Assembly (NCBI RefSeq): GCF_008831285.2
Contig: NC_045138.2
Location: 28,491,934-28,555,933, forward strand
Length of the DNA: 64,000 bases
DNA from: Nymphaea colorata
Taxonomy: Eukaryota; Streptophyta; Magnoliopsida; Nymphaeales; Nymphaeaceae
Direction: 5' to 3'
The notes beneath the pieces are model-generated. The model ran no database searches and was not told where the DNA came from. It was given only the letters and a program-made list of their open reading frames with translations. The translations under genes and the position numbers were made by a program. Of this stretch, positions 41,971-53,947 are shown in pieces. Each line of letters begins with the position of its first letter. The stretch's first letter is position 1.

Positions 41971-44900
41971 TGACTTAGACTGAGCCAACCAAACTGATAA
42001 ATAGCAAGAAACAGTTGAATGTCCAATGCCCACCTGCAATCTTTCTTAGCCAAAAAAGAAAAGGCAAGAGAGGCAGAGAGAAGTGAAATATAAGAGAGGA
42101 CATAATTAGGGTTGTAAATAGGCCAGATTTGGTTTAAAGTTTTGTTGTTTTTCTATTTACCAAGTCTTGAATCATCCCAACCTCTGACATATATTCTGTC
42201 CCATACCCAGCCCATTTGCAATTCTAGCTATGATGGAGGGACCACCATATTGATTAATTAGCCAAAAGAACACCTATACATTGAACCAATACGAGAAAAA
42301 CAATTTTCGAAATCAAATTCAAGATAAACGGCTAAATAAAATGTATAGGAAGAAACAACAAACAAGAGAAGTTCCCAATATACCTGCAAACCATGGTGAG
42401 TATACATCATCGAGGTGACACCATCAAATCTAAAACCATCAAATTTGTATTCCTCCAGCCACCATCTCACGTTAGAAAGCAGAAACCTCAATACCTAAAG
42501 TTGAACACAAGTCAAACAAAATATGACCTGAAAAAGAAGAGAAAATGAAAAAAAGAGAGTTGAGCTCAGGTTGGAACTCAGTAGGTGTTACCTCCCAATT
42601 TCCATAGTTAAAGAGGCGAGAGCCCCACATCCGATGATAACCTCGTGGACCACTGTGGAAATAGTGTGTGTCTGTACCATCAAACATGTTCAAGCCATCC
42701 AGTGCGTTGTTCGAAGCATGGCTGTATATGATCACACCTATAATTAAGACTTAAACCACCTAAGAAGATATTTATTAAAATACAGATTTTTCATGCACAA
42801 TGTCTTTTTTTCATATACATAAATGGAAAGTTTATGTATTGAGACATTCATGGATCTGAACCTTGGACATATTAAAGTTCACTGTCAAGAAGATTTTAGA
42901 CAAAGCAAAAGAATCCGATGCAAGGAAAAGAAAGAGCGCAGACAAGGAAATGAAAAGTATTTTCCCCAGCACCATGAAAGAATTACATCAAGCAATAGTT
43001 CCACCAAGGGCAAGAACTTGAGCCTCCACCACCACTAACTCGGGCACCGCTCCAAACAAAGCAGAAAAGTCCTCTTAATGTCATTATCATACATATTGCA
43101 ACATTATCCGAGGGGAAAAAATGTCAAGTTGAAATTCTGATGCAGGAGCAAAGACTCAGAAAAAAGAGCCAAAAATATGTTTCTTTCTCAAACCTTACAA
43201 AGTACAGATTTGATCTGGATGAAATAAATAGCCAATCAATGGAGGCAACTCCAGTGCTTTAAATTGATAGATGCTGCTTGGACAGCTATATGATCCCAAC
43301 AAATTAGGGTTAAACAGTTCCTTGCAAAAAATAAATACCTAAATCTAATGGCAAAACTAAACATAATTCACCAGATAGGACACTATACTGACTCCGTTTT
43401 TCAGATTTGATTGCCAAAAATATTTCATAAACTATAGCAACTTAAATATTATTTTATGATGATGCACCGATTAGCAGAGGTGGAACAAAAAAATTTATGT
43501 AGAAGTTCCAAGTCAGATTTTGAAAACTTTTCAACCCCTGGGGGACGTAACTCATTTTTCAAGAACTTTTATACTACAATTCTCTGAGTATGGCATCAAG
43601 TGAAAGAGAATTTTGTCTCTTAGGCATAAAATTGTTTGGATGTTTATATAGAACATGACAAGGTTGGCCCTCTATACCAGAAGATTATGACTCTTCGAAA
43701 GTTTCATTAAGTCCTTACAGCAGCACAAAATACAAAAAGGAGTCAACCACTCAGGTAAAATCAGCTGCACCTGTGCGGGAAATTAAACCTCAATAATGAG
43801 CTTGCTAAACTCATTTTTTGTCACGATGGACATCAGGGAAAATCCCGAAATATAAATTAATAAACAATCATAAATAAAACAAGGATTTTGCAACAACTAT
43901 TATTTCCTTTCTCAGCTCATCCATTATGAACCATCCTCGAAAACAAAGCATGCTCAAATTCTGAGGCTTCATAAACCCGAAACTCTACTCCTTAGTCCTG
44001 AATCATAAGTTTTCAAGTAGACCAGGCCACTGTAGAAAAACAACACACCAATCCTCTGAGGATCTTCATTAAGCATTGGAACATGTAGGAGTTCAAACAT
44101 TTCAGTATCTTAAGCAACAGAGCAAGTATTTCTGTTGAATGCATTGGCAAGGCATTCAACTTTTCTCACATAATGCAAAAAAACTTTATCAAAGAACAAG
44201 CAACCCCAGTTCATGAGCCTTATCAATAAGTGATTTGAGATCATCAGAGGTGCCACAATGACTGCTTACTGCAAAAAAATTCGTTACATGATACCTGAAT
44301 TAAAAAAAATAGCATTAGCTTTTACCTATATATTTTCAATTTTTGAGGAGAAAACTACAAAGCAGCTAACATAATGAGAATGATGAACTAATACTAGTAT
44401 ATGTACACATGCATACAATTATATTCACTAATACTAGCACATGATGCAAACATTCACAGAAGTGACTTGGACAGACTCCAATTGCTAAAGAACTAAACAC
44501 CAAAGAAACAGCATTCCCTTGAAACAGGTCCAGAGCAAGGTTGTCTTGATGTTCTAATGGAAACATCAGCTGAATTACCTTTTTATTAAATGCAAATGCA
44601 GCCAAGGTAATGTAAAATGGAGTAAATGAATTTGTGGACAAACATGTTTAACATTAAATAAAAAGTTGCAGAAACAACTTCAGTGCTTAAAGGGAAAAAA
44701 TATGTACAAACTCGTGATCTCCACTAACCAACTCCCTAGAGAGTCAAGACCCTTGAACATATTCCGAGTAAGAAGACATACCCAAAGCTCACATAGTATG
44801 AGTGCTCTTGAATAGCCATAAGTTGATCAGCATTGTATCCCAGCCTTTTGATTCGTGGGAGCACTTCATCTCTGAAGTTAGCATATGTGTTTATCTTAGG

Positions 44901-45841
44901 TTCCTGAAATTCAAAACCAAAATTGCTAGAACAATTTCAAACATACAACATAGTAAATGAACAAGGAATTAGAAAAGGCAACCATCAAATATCAGGTGAT
45001 CAGAAGCAAACAAAATAAGAAAACCAACCCATATACTATTTATATTATAGCCTATTGTTTCATTTGTGTTATTGTTCTAAACCTTCACCTGCAAACCCTT
45101 AACCATACAAGCAATGGTTCATGGGGATCATTACATCACCAAGTTGCAAAACCTACATGATTATCTGCAAGTTTCAATAAGATTCCCAAGAGCATGGCAA
45201 AGCTTTTGTTATTTTATAAGAACAAATCAAGAGGGTTGTTAGAAGCATCAAAAGCAATGCAGCTAGAAGTTGTACCTACCGGACTACTCATCCCAACATG
45301 TGCTTCATATATCCTCAATGATTTAGGTGCTTTTGGCTGGGGATGCTTGAATTCAAATTTTTCCTAGAAGAAAAATCAAAATTAATGTAAAAGCTCGGGA
45401 AAACTTGGAAGCCTCTTCCTCTAACAAGTTTGTTCATTAAATAGCATACCTCAGGAAGTGGATCATAATATATGCCATTATACGGGATTTCCCCAGGGGC
45501 TTGCACAGAGAACTTAATCCAAGCAGGAATTGAATCTTTGATGCCAGATGGAGTTTCCATATGGATCTGCACTTTTTCAAAAAAGTAAATAAAGATAATT
45601 CCATTAGACCAAATGCATCTCAAGCAAAATTACTCAAAAAGACTAACAGCTTCAAATAATAGAACTTTGGTTACTAAAACATTCTGAATTCTCAGCAACA
45701 AAGATGGACCATTAAGTATATTAATAGGAAATAAATTAATAATGTACTGGTTCTTCCAATAAAAACAAATGAAAACCTCCAATACAACAAGCCTTTTCAA
45801 ATGTTATTTACCTAAAAAACAATCAAACAAGTCCTCAAGTG

Positions 45842-46080
45842 CAGGGGCGAAGGAAAGGTGAGGCTGACAGTAGCCAGGGCCCCACCTCACATTTTGAAAA
45901 AAAAAAGTATGCTTATATTTTTTTAAAATAAGTTAAAATTAACTTAGCACATGTAAAATTCTGAAAAATATTGTTGGATTGAAATTGGACTCCTGTACAA
46001 ATTTTGAAGATACTATTTGCGCCTGCACCCCCCACACCCCACCCCATCCTTAAAAAAAATTCTGGCTCCACCTCTGCCCC
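45842..46080. mobile_element. MITE-like element in an SBE pseudogene intron
   Basis: Left end caggggcgaagg and right end ctggctccacctctgcccc are imperfect inverted repeats of the same family as 33274-33457. The interior is AT-rich with no ORF of note. No clean target duplication was seen. It sits in the intron between the exons at 46340-46260 and 45566-45450. Confidence 0.5.
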
Positions 46081-48505
46081 AGTGGGCATGCATTTGGTAT
46101 ATTCCATATATGAAAAATGCCAATAAAAGTAAACAATGCAAAAAAAGGTTATCAAGTAAAAAACTATCTTCATACATTCCAATACAATAACTGCTAGGAT
46201 TGGTTTCAGAATAGAATCCCCTTGTGAAATTGAATTCCAAAATAATCTATCATGCCTACCTTCACACGTGATCCATGAGGGATTGGTGGTGAGCCGTCAG
46301 CATTATTTGGCAAGAAAATTTCCCAAACACCAAACTCATTCTGCAGTCAGATGAATATCAGACTATAAGAAACTGAAGATCAAGCTAAAATGACTGAATA
46401 GAAAGAAAGAAAGAAAACAAATTTACCATCTTCTCATTTGAACTGTACTGTCTTTTTCTATCATGTAACTGTTATTGGTAATGATAAGATACCAGTAGTA
46501 ATTCAAAGACTTCTTTCCCATAAGCAAATAAGTAACCAATTTATTCTTAACTAACATAAAACAAATGGAATAGGAATGGTTGACCCAGAAGCCGGTAAGG
46601 AACCATTGACAGTAGATTCTGTTCCATGCAGATCACCTAGATTGACAACTTTCCTCTAGGAGAAGAACAAGTTTTGGTAAGATTGGAAGACCTATAGAAT
46701 GTAATTATTCTTGTAGAAAAGGTTGAACAAGGGTACTGTTAAAGCCATCTACAGAGATAATAGAAAAAAAATAAAACAAAACAAAACTGATATTGAATTA
46801 ACAATCAAACTCCGATAACATGACTTACCCGTGTCATGATATCAGCATTGGGATTCCAATTGTTGAAATCGCCAACAAGAGAAGCTGACTGTAAATAGCA
46901 TGTAAATAGAGACAAGTGTTTCAGAAGCAGGATTCATCAAATAACCCACAACAGTAGAATAACAATAAGATTGCAAAGATAAAAAGAAACAATTCAAAAA
47001 CACACAAGAAAAATATGCAACTTGTGACCATAAGTAACGAACTTAAAATTATTTTAGACAGCTATATTAAAGCCAAGTGAAAACTAGGTAGCTTATGTAT
47101 GCATGCCACATTCTGAAATCTGAACTACAAGAACCTTCTTCCATCCATGACAACAACTATCAATGCAAATATATCAGCGGATATGCACCAGGCAAAATCA
47201 TGGGCAACTGCTTATTGGTGGTAAGCAATTCCTTATCAGACAGCCTAAAAGCTTATAACAATGTCATAAACAATGTACAGTAGATATCCTCAAGAAGCTT
47301 CCAGTCTAAGTCATGTGGACTTGCCAAAACGTTCGCCACACCTGAGTCATCGCTGCATGTGCAGCAACCGACAATTTGATTTCATTTTTGTGGAATCATT
47401 GTTACTGATAGCTTGTTATTCATTCATTTGTCACTTGTGGGCGATTGTGTACATATACACATACACAATCTTGCCGCAACCCCACCTATGTTTTTGAAAA
47501 ATGTTGCACCTGCAATTCGTATCTGTGGGACATATCTTCCGCTCAAACCCATTGAACAGAAATATTCACCAGCTCGAGATTACAAACACATTCCCAGTGT
47601 CTTTGATAGGAAACTATTAAACAAAAAAAAAACCTACCATGAGAGTAGAAAACATTCAAAGTTAACTTAAAGAGAGCTTGCAAGTCCAAGTTAAATCATT
47701 CAACATAGTGTAAAAGCATTAACTTTTTGTTTCAAAGTTCAGAGAAGATGAAGCTAAGCTTGTATATCCATTCAACCAAGTTGCACATCTACTCAACTTT
47801 TCCCAGGTATAAATTAGAATATATAGGTTTTATCAGATATATATACCCCTTATTGCTCATGGCAAACTTCAAAATTTGGCAAATTATGGTTACATTCAGA
47901 TAATTATTATCAGAGACAGAGCTTTAGCCTCCCTATCAAGATTGTTAATGAAAATGAGTTCAGCAACTGCAAAGACCAAAAAGAGCAAGTTTTCTACCAT
48001 GTAACTGTACTTGCAAGCAGAAGATCTTTATCACAGAACACCAAGATCTAGAAAATGAACATAATGACAAGGTATGTCACAGGAGGTGCAAATTCTAGTT
48101 GACCTAGCCAGCCTAACTGCCCTTGCGTCCCAGATTGTGTCCGGATCAAATCCAGGATCTGATCCCTTTTGTTTTAAAATGGCTTTTGGTTCCCAACTTC
48201 TTAAATTTAAAAGGGACTTAGTTTACAATTCTCTCTTTGTTCTTCTCCTATCTCAAACACTGATGCCCACCTGCGTCAATCTCCAGCAATCAGCGGTGAC
48301 CTTTTGGCATGGTTGTTTTTTGTTTTTCCTTTTTTCTTTATCTTTTTCACTTTTATGGTCACTATAAGATCTTTTACTGTCCCAACGAATTTCTGCAATC
48401 CAGTGAGCAAAAGGTAAGAATTTTGCTTTGTCGTTTCGTGGGTTGCTCGCTTTTCTATCGATTCCGCTCTTTTAGTTCACCTTGTTTTTGAATGTTTGAT
48501 CCTTG

Positions 48506-48598
48506 GAGTTGTTTTCATAATGGGGTTTTCTAGTGAGAGTTGTTTTTAGAATGGGGTTTTCTAGTGGGAGTTGTTTTTAGAATGGGATTTTCTAGTGG
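48506..48598. repeat. Three tandem copies of a 31-bp unit
   Basis: Units at 48506, 48537 and 48568 read gagttgttttnagaatgggg followed by ttttctagtgg, with one to four differences. Confidence 0.92.
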
Positions 48599-48764
48599 AT
48601 GCTTTGGTTCAGCGTCGTTAGAGCTTCATTTTCTTAGTGGGGAGGAAAAGAAACCAGCTTTTGGTGCTTTTTTTTTTCCTACTATGTTATGCGTTTTCTT
48701 CGTCTATTTTGGCCTTTCTCTTTTGTTGGTAAAGTTCGAGCTTGAACGTGATCGTTTCAGCTAA

Positions 48765-48832
48765 TTTCTTTCTTTTGATGGATTGGTGGGGGAGGTTCCA
48801 TCTGCCAGATCAGATGTTGCTTCATTAATGAT
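48765..48832. repeat. Left member of a short inverted repeat pair
   Basis: A 33-bp block at 48765-48797 is the perfect reverse complement of 52832-52864. A further 13-bp block (ttgcttcattaat) is also inverted in the partner at about 52808-52820. The pair brackets the large palindrome at 49966-52307. Confidence 0.85.
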
Positions 48833-49114
48833 AGTGGTGGAGAAAATGAGGGAGTTAGGGATGGGGGAGAGAACCGCCAGCATTGGGAAATGGTGCCAGC
48901 GGCTGCAGTGATAGGGGATCAACTTGGGGGGAAGGGCCAGTTGAGTTGGGGAAGGGAAGGGAAAGTTGAGGAAGAGAGGGACGATTACGGAGAAAGATTG
49001 TGAGAAAAGCAATTAAAAAACCAAATGAACAGTTAAGGGTCGTCCGATCAAAAAATCGGACAGCTCTGATCAGCTACCAATTTGACATGTTTACTTTCTC
49101 TCTCTGTTTCTCTT

Positions 49115-49117
<3 letters not shown>

Positions 49118-49193
<76 letters not shown>
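49118..49193. repeat. Long AT microsatellite
   Basis: About 38 TA units without interruption, 0.77 kb from the large inverted repeat. Confidence 0.95.
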
Positions 49194-49197
<4 letters not shown>

Positions 49198-49965
49198 AGA
49201 CATAGATATCCAAAAATTTCCCACATTAAAAGGGAATCCACCATTAACAGTTCACCATGAACACGTAGGGCCATTTGACGATCATAATAGTTTGTAACCA
49301 TTTGACGACCATTTACTTTTCACTTGTGGTTTTGCTGCGCACATTTGGCAATTTTGGTTCAACTTCACCTACTTCGTCTCAACTGAGTTTACCGCAGCTT
49401 GGGATTGGCGGTGGCGTAAGCAGCTAAATTAGTAAAGAACTACGTCAATGCTGGCTTCTATGTTCTCATATGGAGAATCTGATGTTTTCGTAACTTGGCA
49501 GTGCAAAAAGGAATAGTTAAACATGTCAATCACACAAAGAGAGAAGTCTGACTGTGAAATATTTCTTAAGCAGGAATGGTATGAATGTGAAAAGGACAAC
49601 TATCAATCTCTGAATCAAAACAAGCGTTTGAAATTATTTCCTCAATCGTTTATGGAACCATAATTTGCGCAGGCATTCTGTGGGTAGGTGAATATGGTTG
49701 CTGGTCTATCGTTTGTCAGTATTCTGGCTTGTCATGCATAAGTAAATCTATCTGTTCTCTTACCATTTATCTCTCAAGGATCCGGCTGGCCGGCCGGCCT
49801 ATCTGTAAATATGTGGATCTCCAACGTGAACTGTTTGGGATATTTTTACATGCACATGGGAGGTTGAGATGGTCAGCTGTAATACATTACTTCAGAGAAA
49901 ACTAACCTGCGATGCAGTCAGCTTGTATATCCGTCACCTATATATATATATATATATTATATAAC

Positions 49966-50927
49966 TCTGCATGTGTCGAGAGAGAGAGGCATAAGTATAT
50001 AAAGCCACTTAAATTAAAGATAAAACCATACCTTCTAAATTAATGAATTATAGAAGCACTTTTTGAAATATAAATTTATAGTTACAATTTTAAATAGGGA
50101 TTTGATAGGACCACTCATTTGATCGAATTTTTTATATTAAGTTATTTTACCCAAAGCCAAGTATATGTACAAGATTCCTCGCATTTGTGCTCCAATGATG
50201 TCACTTACCATTCTTTATATCTCATTTGATATGGTAGAGCATTAATATGCTTGCCACATTATAATATGGAAACTAGAATCATGCATGTCCTTTGAAGCCT
50301 TGCTAATAAAGCACAATATCAAAGTGGGATTCCGTGTTGGAGCCCAACTCCAAAGTCAGTTTTGTGTTTGTTTTGATTCCTCTCGATATAAAAGGGAAAG
50401 ATATTTTCGAACTTCTTGTGTTTTTATAGTTTTATTTGTTGGTTTCAACTAACAAAACAATACACCAAATGTTTCCTACGTTTAGAAACCAAAATAAGCC
50501 TACGCGTGTGGGACTCCTTGACATTTTCTTCTAGCAATGTTTTGCCTTGTGTTTTTTTCATAAATTCACGTTCCAACTTTAAATGAAATCAAACGCAAGC
50601 GAAAATTGATAAGAAAAATATTGCATTAAACATAGGTTCCTTAGAAACATTTTTTGGTAGTCTTATGTTTTATTTACAAAAAAAAAAAACTGATGTGAGT
50701 CCCCTTTCGTAAAACTGAGTTATGCTGTTCATGGAGCTCAATGAATCTAAAGTTAGCGGAAAATAAGTTTTTTTTCCGATGGGCATTTTGAATTATTGAA
50801 AAGGAAGAAGGGAGACTTCTGCAGGGTAATTGGGAAGAAACTACGAATCATTGACTGAGCCACCAACTTAAATATGTCATGGAGATCTCTCAAAGGCTAT
50901 TAGAGGGAGGTGCAGGATCAATTTGCA
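49966..50927. repeat. Left arm of a ~2.3-kb palindromic element
   Basis: About 962 bp that is the near-identical reverse complement of 51346-52307. The outer end begins tctgcatgtgtcgag. By eye the arms differ at roughly ten single bases plus small poly(A/T) length changes. There is no ORF with family resemblance. See the right arm and the centre. Confidence 0.93.
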
Positions 50928-51345
50928 GTTTTCTTTTCTCTTTCTTGGCGAGAAATGTACTTAATACCAATTGATCTTCTGGGTGTTCGTCAGGTCTCAA
51001 TTAGGCCCCATTTTATTGGGGCTGGCTCTACCTTGTCTTCATTCCTACAATTTGAACACAAGGTCCTGGCGTCTTTGGGATGATTAGACAAAGTGTCCTG
51101 AACACTCAGTCCAGGCAAACGAACACTAATTGAAAAATGCATTATTTTGAGGCAAAGAGCACCATATTAATTAAGGATGAGAAGTGCTAAATTTTGATCG
51201 TGTAGCACAGTATTTTAAGTTATGAGAACACCAGTCCTTTACATCTGGGGGTATCTTCTCCTCTTCTGCCAGAGAAAATGGTAGGACGAAGAGAAGAATC
51301 AGAGGAGATAAACGCATTCTCTGAAGAAATTTTTTGGGGTTCGGT
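50928..51345. repeat. Central spacer of the palindromic element
   Basis: A 418-bp non-repeated centre between the arms. Its first ~190 bp (agttttcttttctctttc through ctgaacactcagtcc) recur at 62098-62284. It holds a small internal palindrome, ggccccattttattggggc. No coding potential is visible. Confidence 0.85.
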
Positions 51346-52307
51346 TGCAAACTGATCCTGCACCTCCCTCTAATAGCCTTTGAGAGATCTCCATGACATA
51401 TTTAAGTTGGTGGCTCAGTCAATGATCCGTAGTTTCTTCCCAATTACCCTGCAGAAGTCTCCTTTCTTCCTTTTCAATAATTCAAAATGCCCATCGGAAA
51501 AAAACTTATTTTCCGCTAACTTTAGATTCATTGAGCTCCATGAACAGCATAACTCAGTTTTACGAAAGGGGACTCACATCAGTTTTTTTTTTTTTGTAAA
51601 TAAAACATAATACTACCAAAAAATGTTTCTAAGGAACCTATGTTTAATGCAATATTTTTCTTATCAATTTTCGCTTGCGTTTGATTTCATTTAAAGTTGG
51701 AACGTGAATTTATGAAAAAAACACAAGGCAAAACATTGCTAGAAGAAAATGTCAAGGAGTCCCACACGCGTAGGCTTATTTTGGTTTCTAAACGTAGGAA
51801 ACATTTGGTGTATTGCTTTGTTAGTTGAAACCAACAAATAAGACTATAAAAACACAAGAAGTTGGAAAATATCTTTCCCTTTTATATCGAGAGGAATCAA
51901 AACAAACACAAAACTGACTTTGGAGTTGGGCTCCAACACGGAATCCCACTTTGATATTGTGCTTTATTAGCAAGGTTTCAAAGGACATGCATGATTCTAG
52001 TTTTCATATTATAATGTGGCAAGCATATTAATGCTCTACCATATCAAATGAGATATAAAGAATGGTAAGTGACATCAATGGAGCACAAATGCGAGGAATC
52101 TTGTACATATACTTGGCTTGGGGTAAAATAACTTAATATAAAAAATTCGATCAAATGAGTGGTCCTATCAAATCCCTATTTAAAATTGTAACTATAAATT
52201 TATATTTCAAAAAGTGCTTCTATAATTCATTAATTTAGAAGGTATGGTTTTATCTTTAATTTAAGTGGCTTTATATACTTATGCCTCTCTCTCTCGACAC
52301 ATGCAGA
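51346..52307. repeat. Right arm of the palindromic element
   Basis: The 962-bp partner of the left arm, ending ctcgacacatgcaga. A transcript through both arms would form a hairpin with a stem approaching 1 kb. No target duplication was found: the flanks are attatataac at the left and ttgcgatgtt at the right. The left flank abuts an AT microsatellite, which could have erased one. Confidence 0.93.
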
Positions 52308-52807
52308 TTGCGATGTTCAATTAATTAGCAGCGACGCTGTAGGGTCATCGTTGCTTGAGGACACAAACTGGGTCAGATCTCAAAGATTACCGGATCCAAT
52401 TAAACGAACAGTTGTCCCCGAATGAACTGAACTGGGACCTGCCCTGGTCTTGTTATCACCCATGACGGCTTCAAATCCAAGTCTTAATCCCATAAAATCG
52501 GTTCCCATTAGCCTGGATTCAGCGATGCCCACATCCAGATTGAGTCTGCACAGTTTGGATCCGATGTGGAGAAGTGGATCGGATCCATACATCCCGGTGA
52601 GTACCATTTCGGGTCTGCCCTGTATCCATACGGGAATTCCCATCCCTTTCTCCACAAGTCGCAGCCCATGCCCTAACAAAGTAGCTGACCAAAGTTCCCA
52701 ACTTCCCACACACTTACAAAATGTGCCAGCAAATTTGGTCCAGTATAGCAATATGCATTAGAGGTAGGACCATATCAGTGGCCTAGATGATCCCATCAGC
52801 CAGTGAT

Positions 52808-52864
52808 ATTAATGAAGCAATGGTGGCTCTCAACCTCCCCCACCAATCCATCAAAAGAAAGAAA
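52808..52864. repeat. Right member of a short inverted repeat pair
   Basis: Reverse complement of 48765-48832: 33 bp perfect at 52832-52864 plus 13 bp at about 52808-52820. Confidence 0.85.
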
Positions 52865-53431
52865 AGGGTGCGAATATGCTGCCTTGCTCATCTTTGTTTT
52901 TAAGATATTTTATAATCAGAAGGAGTATAGGGTGTCTGGTCCCCTTTTGCGAGGACCTCAAAGGGGGTGATCTGATAAAACTTAGCTAATTAGGCAAATG
53001 ATGGAGACGATCCTGATACCTTTTTTTTTTTAATTGGTGCTATCAATATCGGATCATCCCTTTTTGCGAGGACCTCCTTTTTGAAATTGGGTAAAGTGCC
53101 ACACTCTATTTTCACAATCAATTTAGTTCTCTCTGCATTAATGAATTTAGATTGTGATTGGTCAATGATATTGACTGAATTAATTGGCATCTATAACCAG
53201 TTTTAAACCCCGATCATGCTTAATCAAGTCTAGCTAGCAGTATGTCTCATTCATTGAGCTGGTTGAGTCTTAATGCAACCTTCTTTCTTGTAACTGAGTC
53301 TTAATCGAGTGCAACACACTACAGAAAATTCCTTTCAGATATTGATGGTTACACATTCAAAGTCATGAGATAAAGTTATATATATTGATCTATGTATTAA
53401 CAATATGTCCCTTAAAGTCTCTACAAAAAGT

Positions 53432-53571
53432 TGTTTGGTAATAATAACTATTACTATTTCATGAATCTCCATAGAAAAATATGATAGATTCATGGAATAC
53501 TACAACGTACTATTTAATGGATCTGTAGGATAAATTCATGAAACAGTAACACTATGTTACTAATGTCAAAC
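53432..53571. mobile_element. Short Tourist-like MITE candidate, ~140 bp
   Basis: The left end gtttggtaataataac and the reverse complement of the right end, gtttgacattagtaac, are inverted repeats. Inverted 'atttcatgaat' blocks follow on each side. The GTTTGGCATTAGTAAC-like end recurs at 61135. The size and terminal word suit PIF/Harbinger-derived MITEs, but I could not fix the exact ends or a 3-bp duplication. Confidence 0.5.
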
Positions 53572-53910
53572 ATTCATATGCCTTGATGGATCACCTTTTA
53601 CAAAGTTTTGCATTGTCCACATTATGGATTTCCATGTCCTGATTAGCTATGATTAATTTGAAGGAATACAATGACAAGTAATGCAGACTCTTGACCTCCC
53701 TCATATGAAAGCTGAAAACGTAATTATGTTATGTCTTGAGAACTTGTTCCAACATAACAGTAACTGTTTTTTTATTTTTTTTTTAATTTAACCTCCTCAT
53801 TTGATTGGTTAAAAGTATTAAGTATAGAACAATTTACATGGTAATTGTAACATAGACCCTAGGAGATGCATCAATTTGTGGCCACATCAAAAAATTTGGA
53901 GGAAATGAAT

Positions 53911-53916
<6 letters not shown>

Positions 53917-53943
<27 letters not shown>
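53917..53943. repeat. AT microsatellite
   Basis: About 13 AT units. Confidence 0.9.

Positions 53944-53947
<4 letters not shown>

Larger units (their letters stand above)
40107..46888 (-). pseudogene. Starch-branching enzyme II (1,4-alpha-glucan branching enzyme), partial and disrupted
   Basis: Class II plastid branching enzymes make alpha-1,6 branches in starch. Eleven exons in gene order: 46888-46829, 46340-46260, 45566-45450, 45363-45280, 44903-44782, 44294-44188, 42721-42592, 42494-42384, 41539-41411, 40961-40848, 40235-40107. They cover the family from SASLVGDFNNWNPNAD (CBM48 region) to ALGGDKT in the GH13 barrel. The nucleophile motif GFRFDGV and the acid/base motif VGEDV survive. Lesions: exon six ends LGLLVL then TGA (44189-44191) where MDIVHS plus a donor is expected. 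A 7-bp tandem duplication (40877-40890) shifts the frame between RLHVAI and [13 protein letters not shown] has become KSLDQ, WDSRLFNYG is WGSRLFNYG, and YNAVQ is YNADQ. The transit peptide, N-terminal exons and whole C-terminal third are absent. The splice phases otherwise fit, so this is a gene-derived segment, not a retrocopy. Confidence 0.88.
46889..49965. other. Region upstream of the SBE pseudogene, no gene supported
   Basis: The minus strand should continue with an exon ending YREWAPGAK if the gene were whole; I found none. Contents are a 31-bp triplicate at 48506-48598, a long AT microsatellite and one arm of a 33-bp inverted pair. A T-rich, ORF-bearing stretch at 48300-48760 has no recognisable product. 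Confidence 0.5.

Noticed and set aside
52380-52751. 123-codon minus-strand ORF to the right of the palindrome
   Set aside because: The composition is not protein-like (mixed Gly/Met/Trp without domain pattern), no splice or promoter context, and competing ORFs lie on the other strand.
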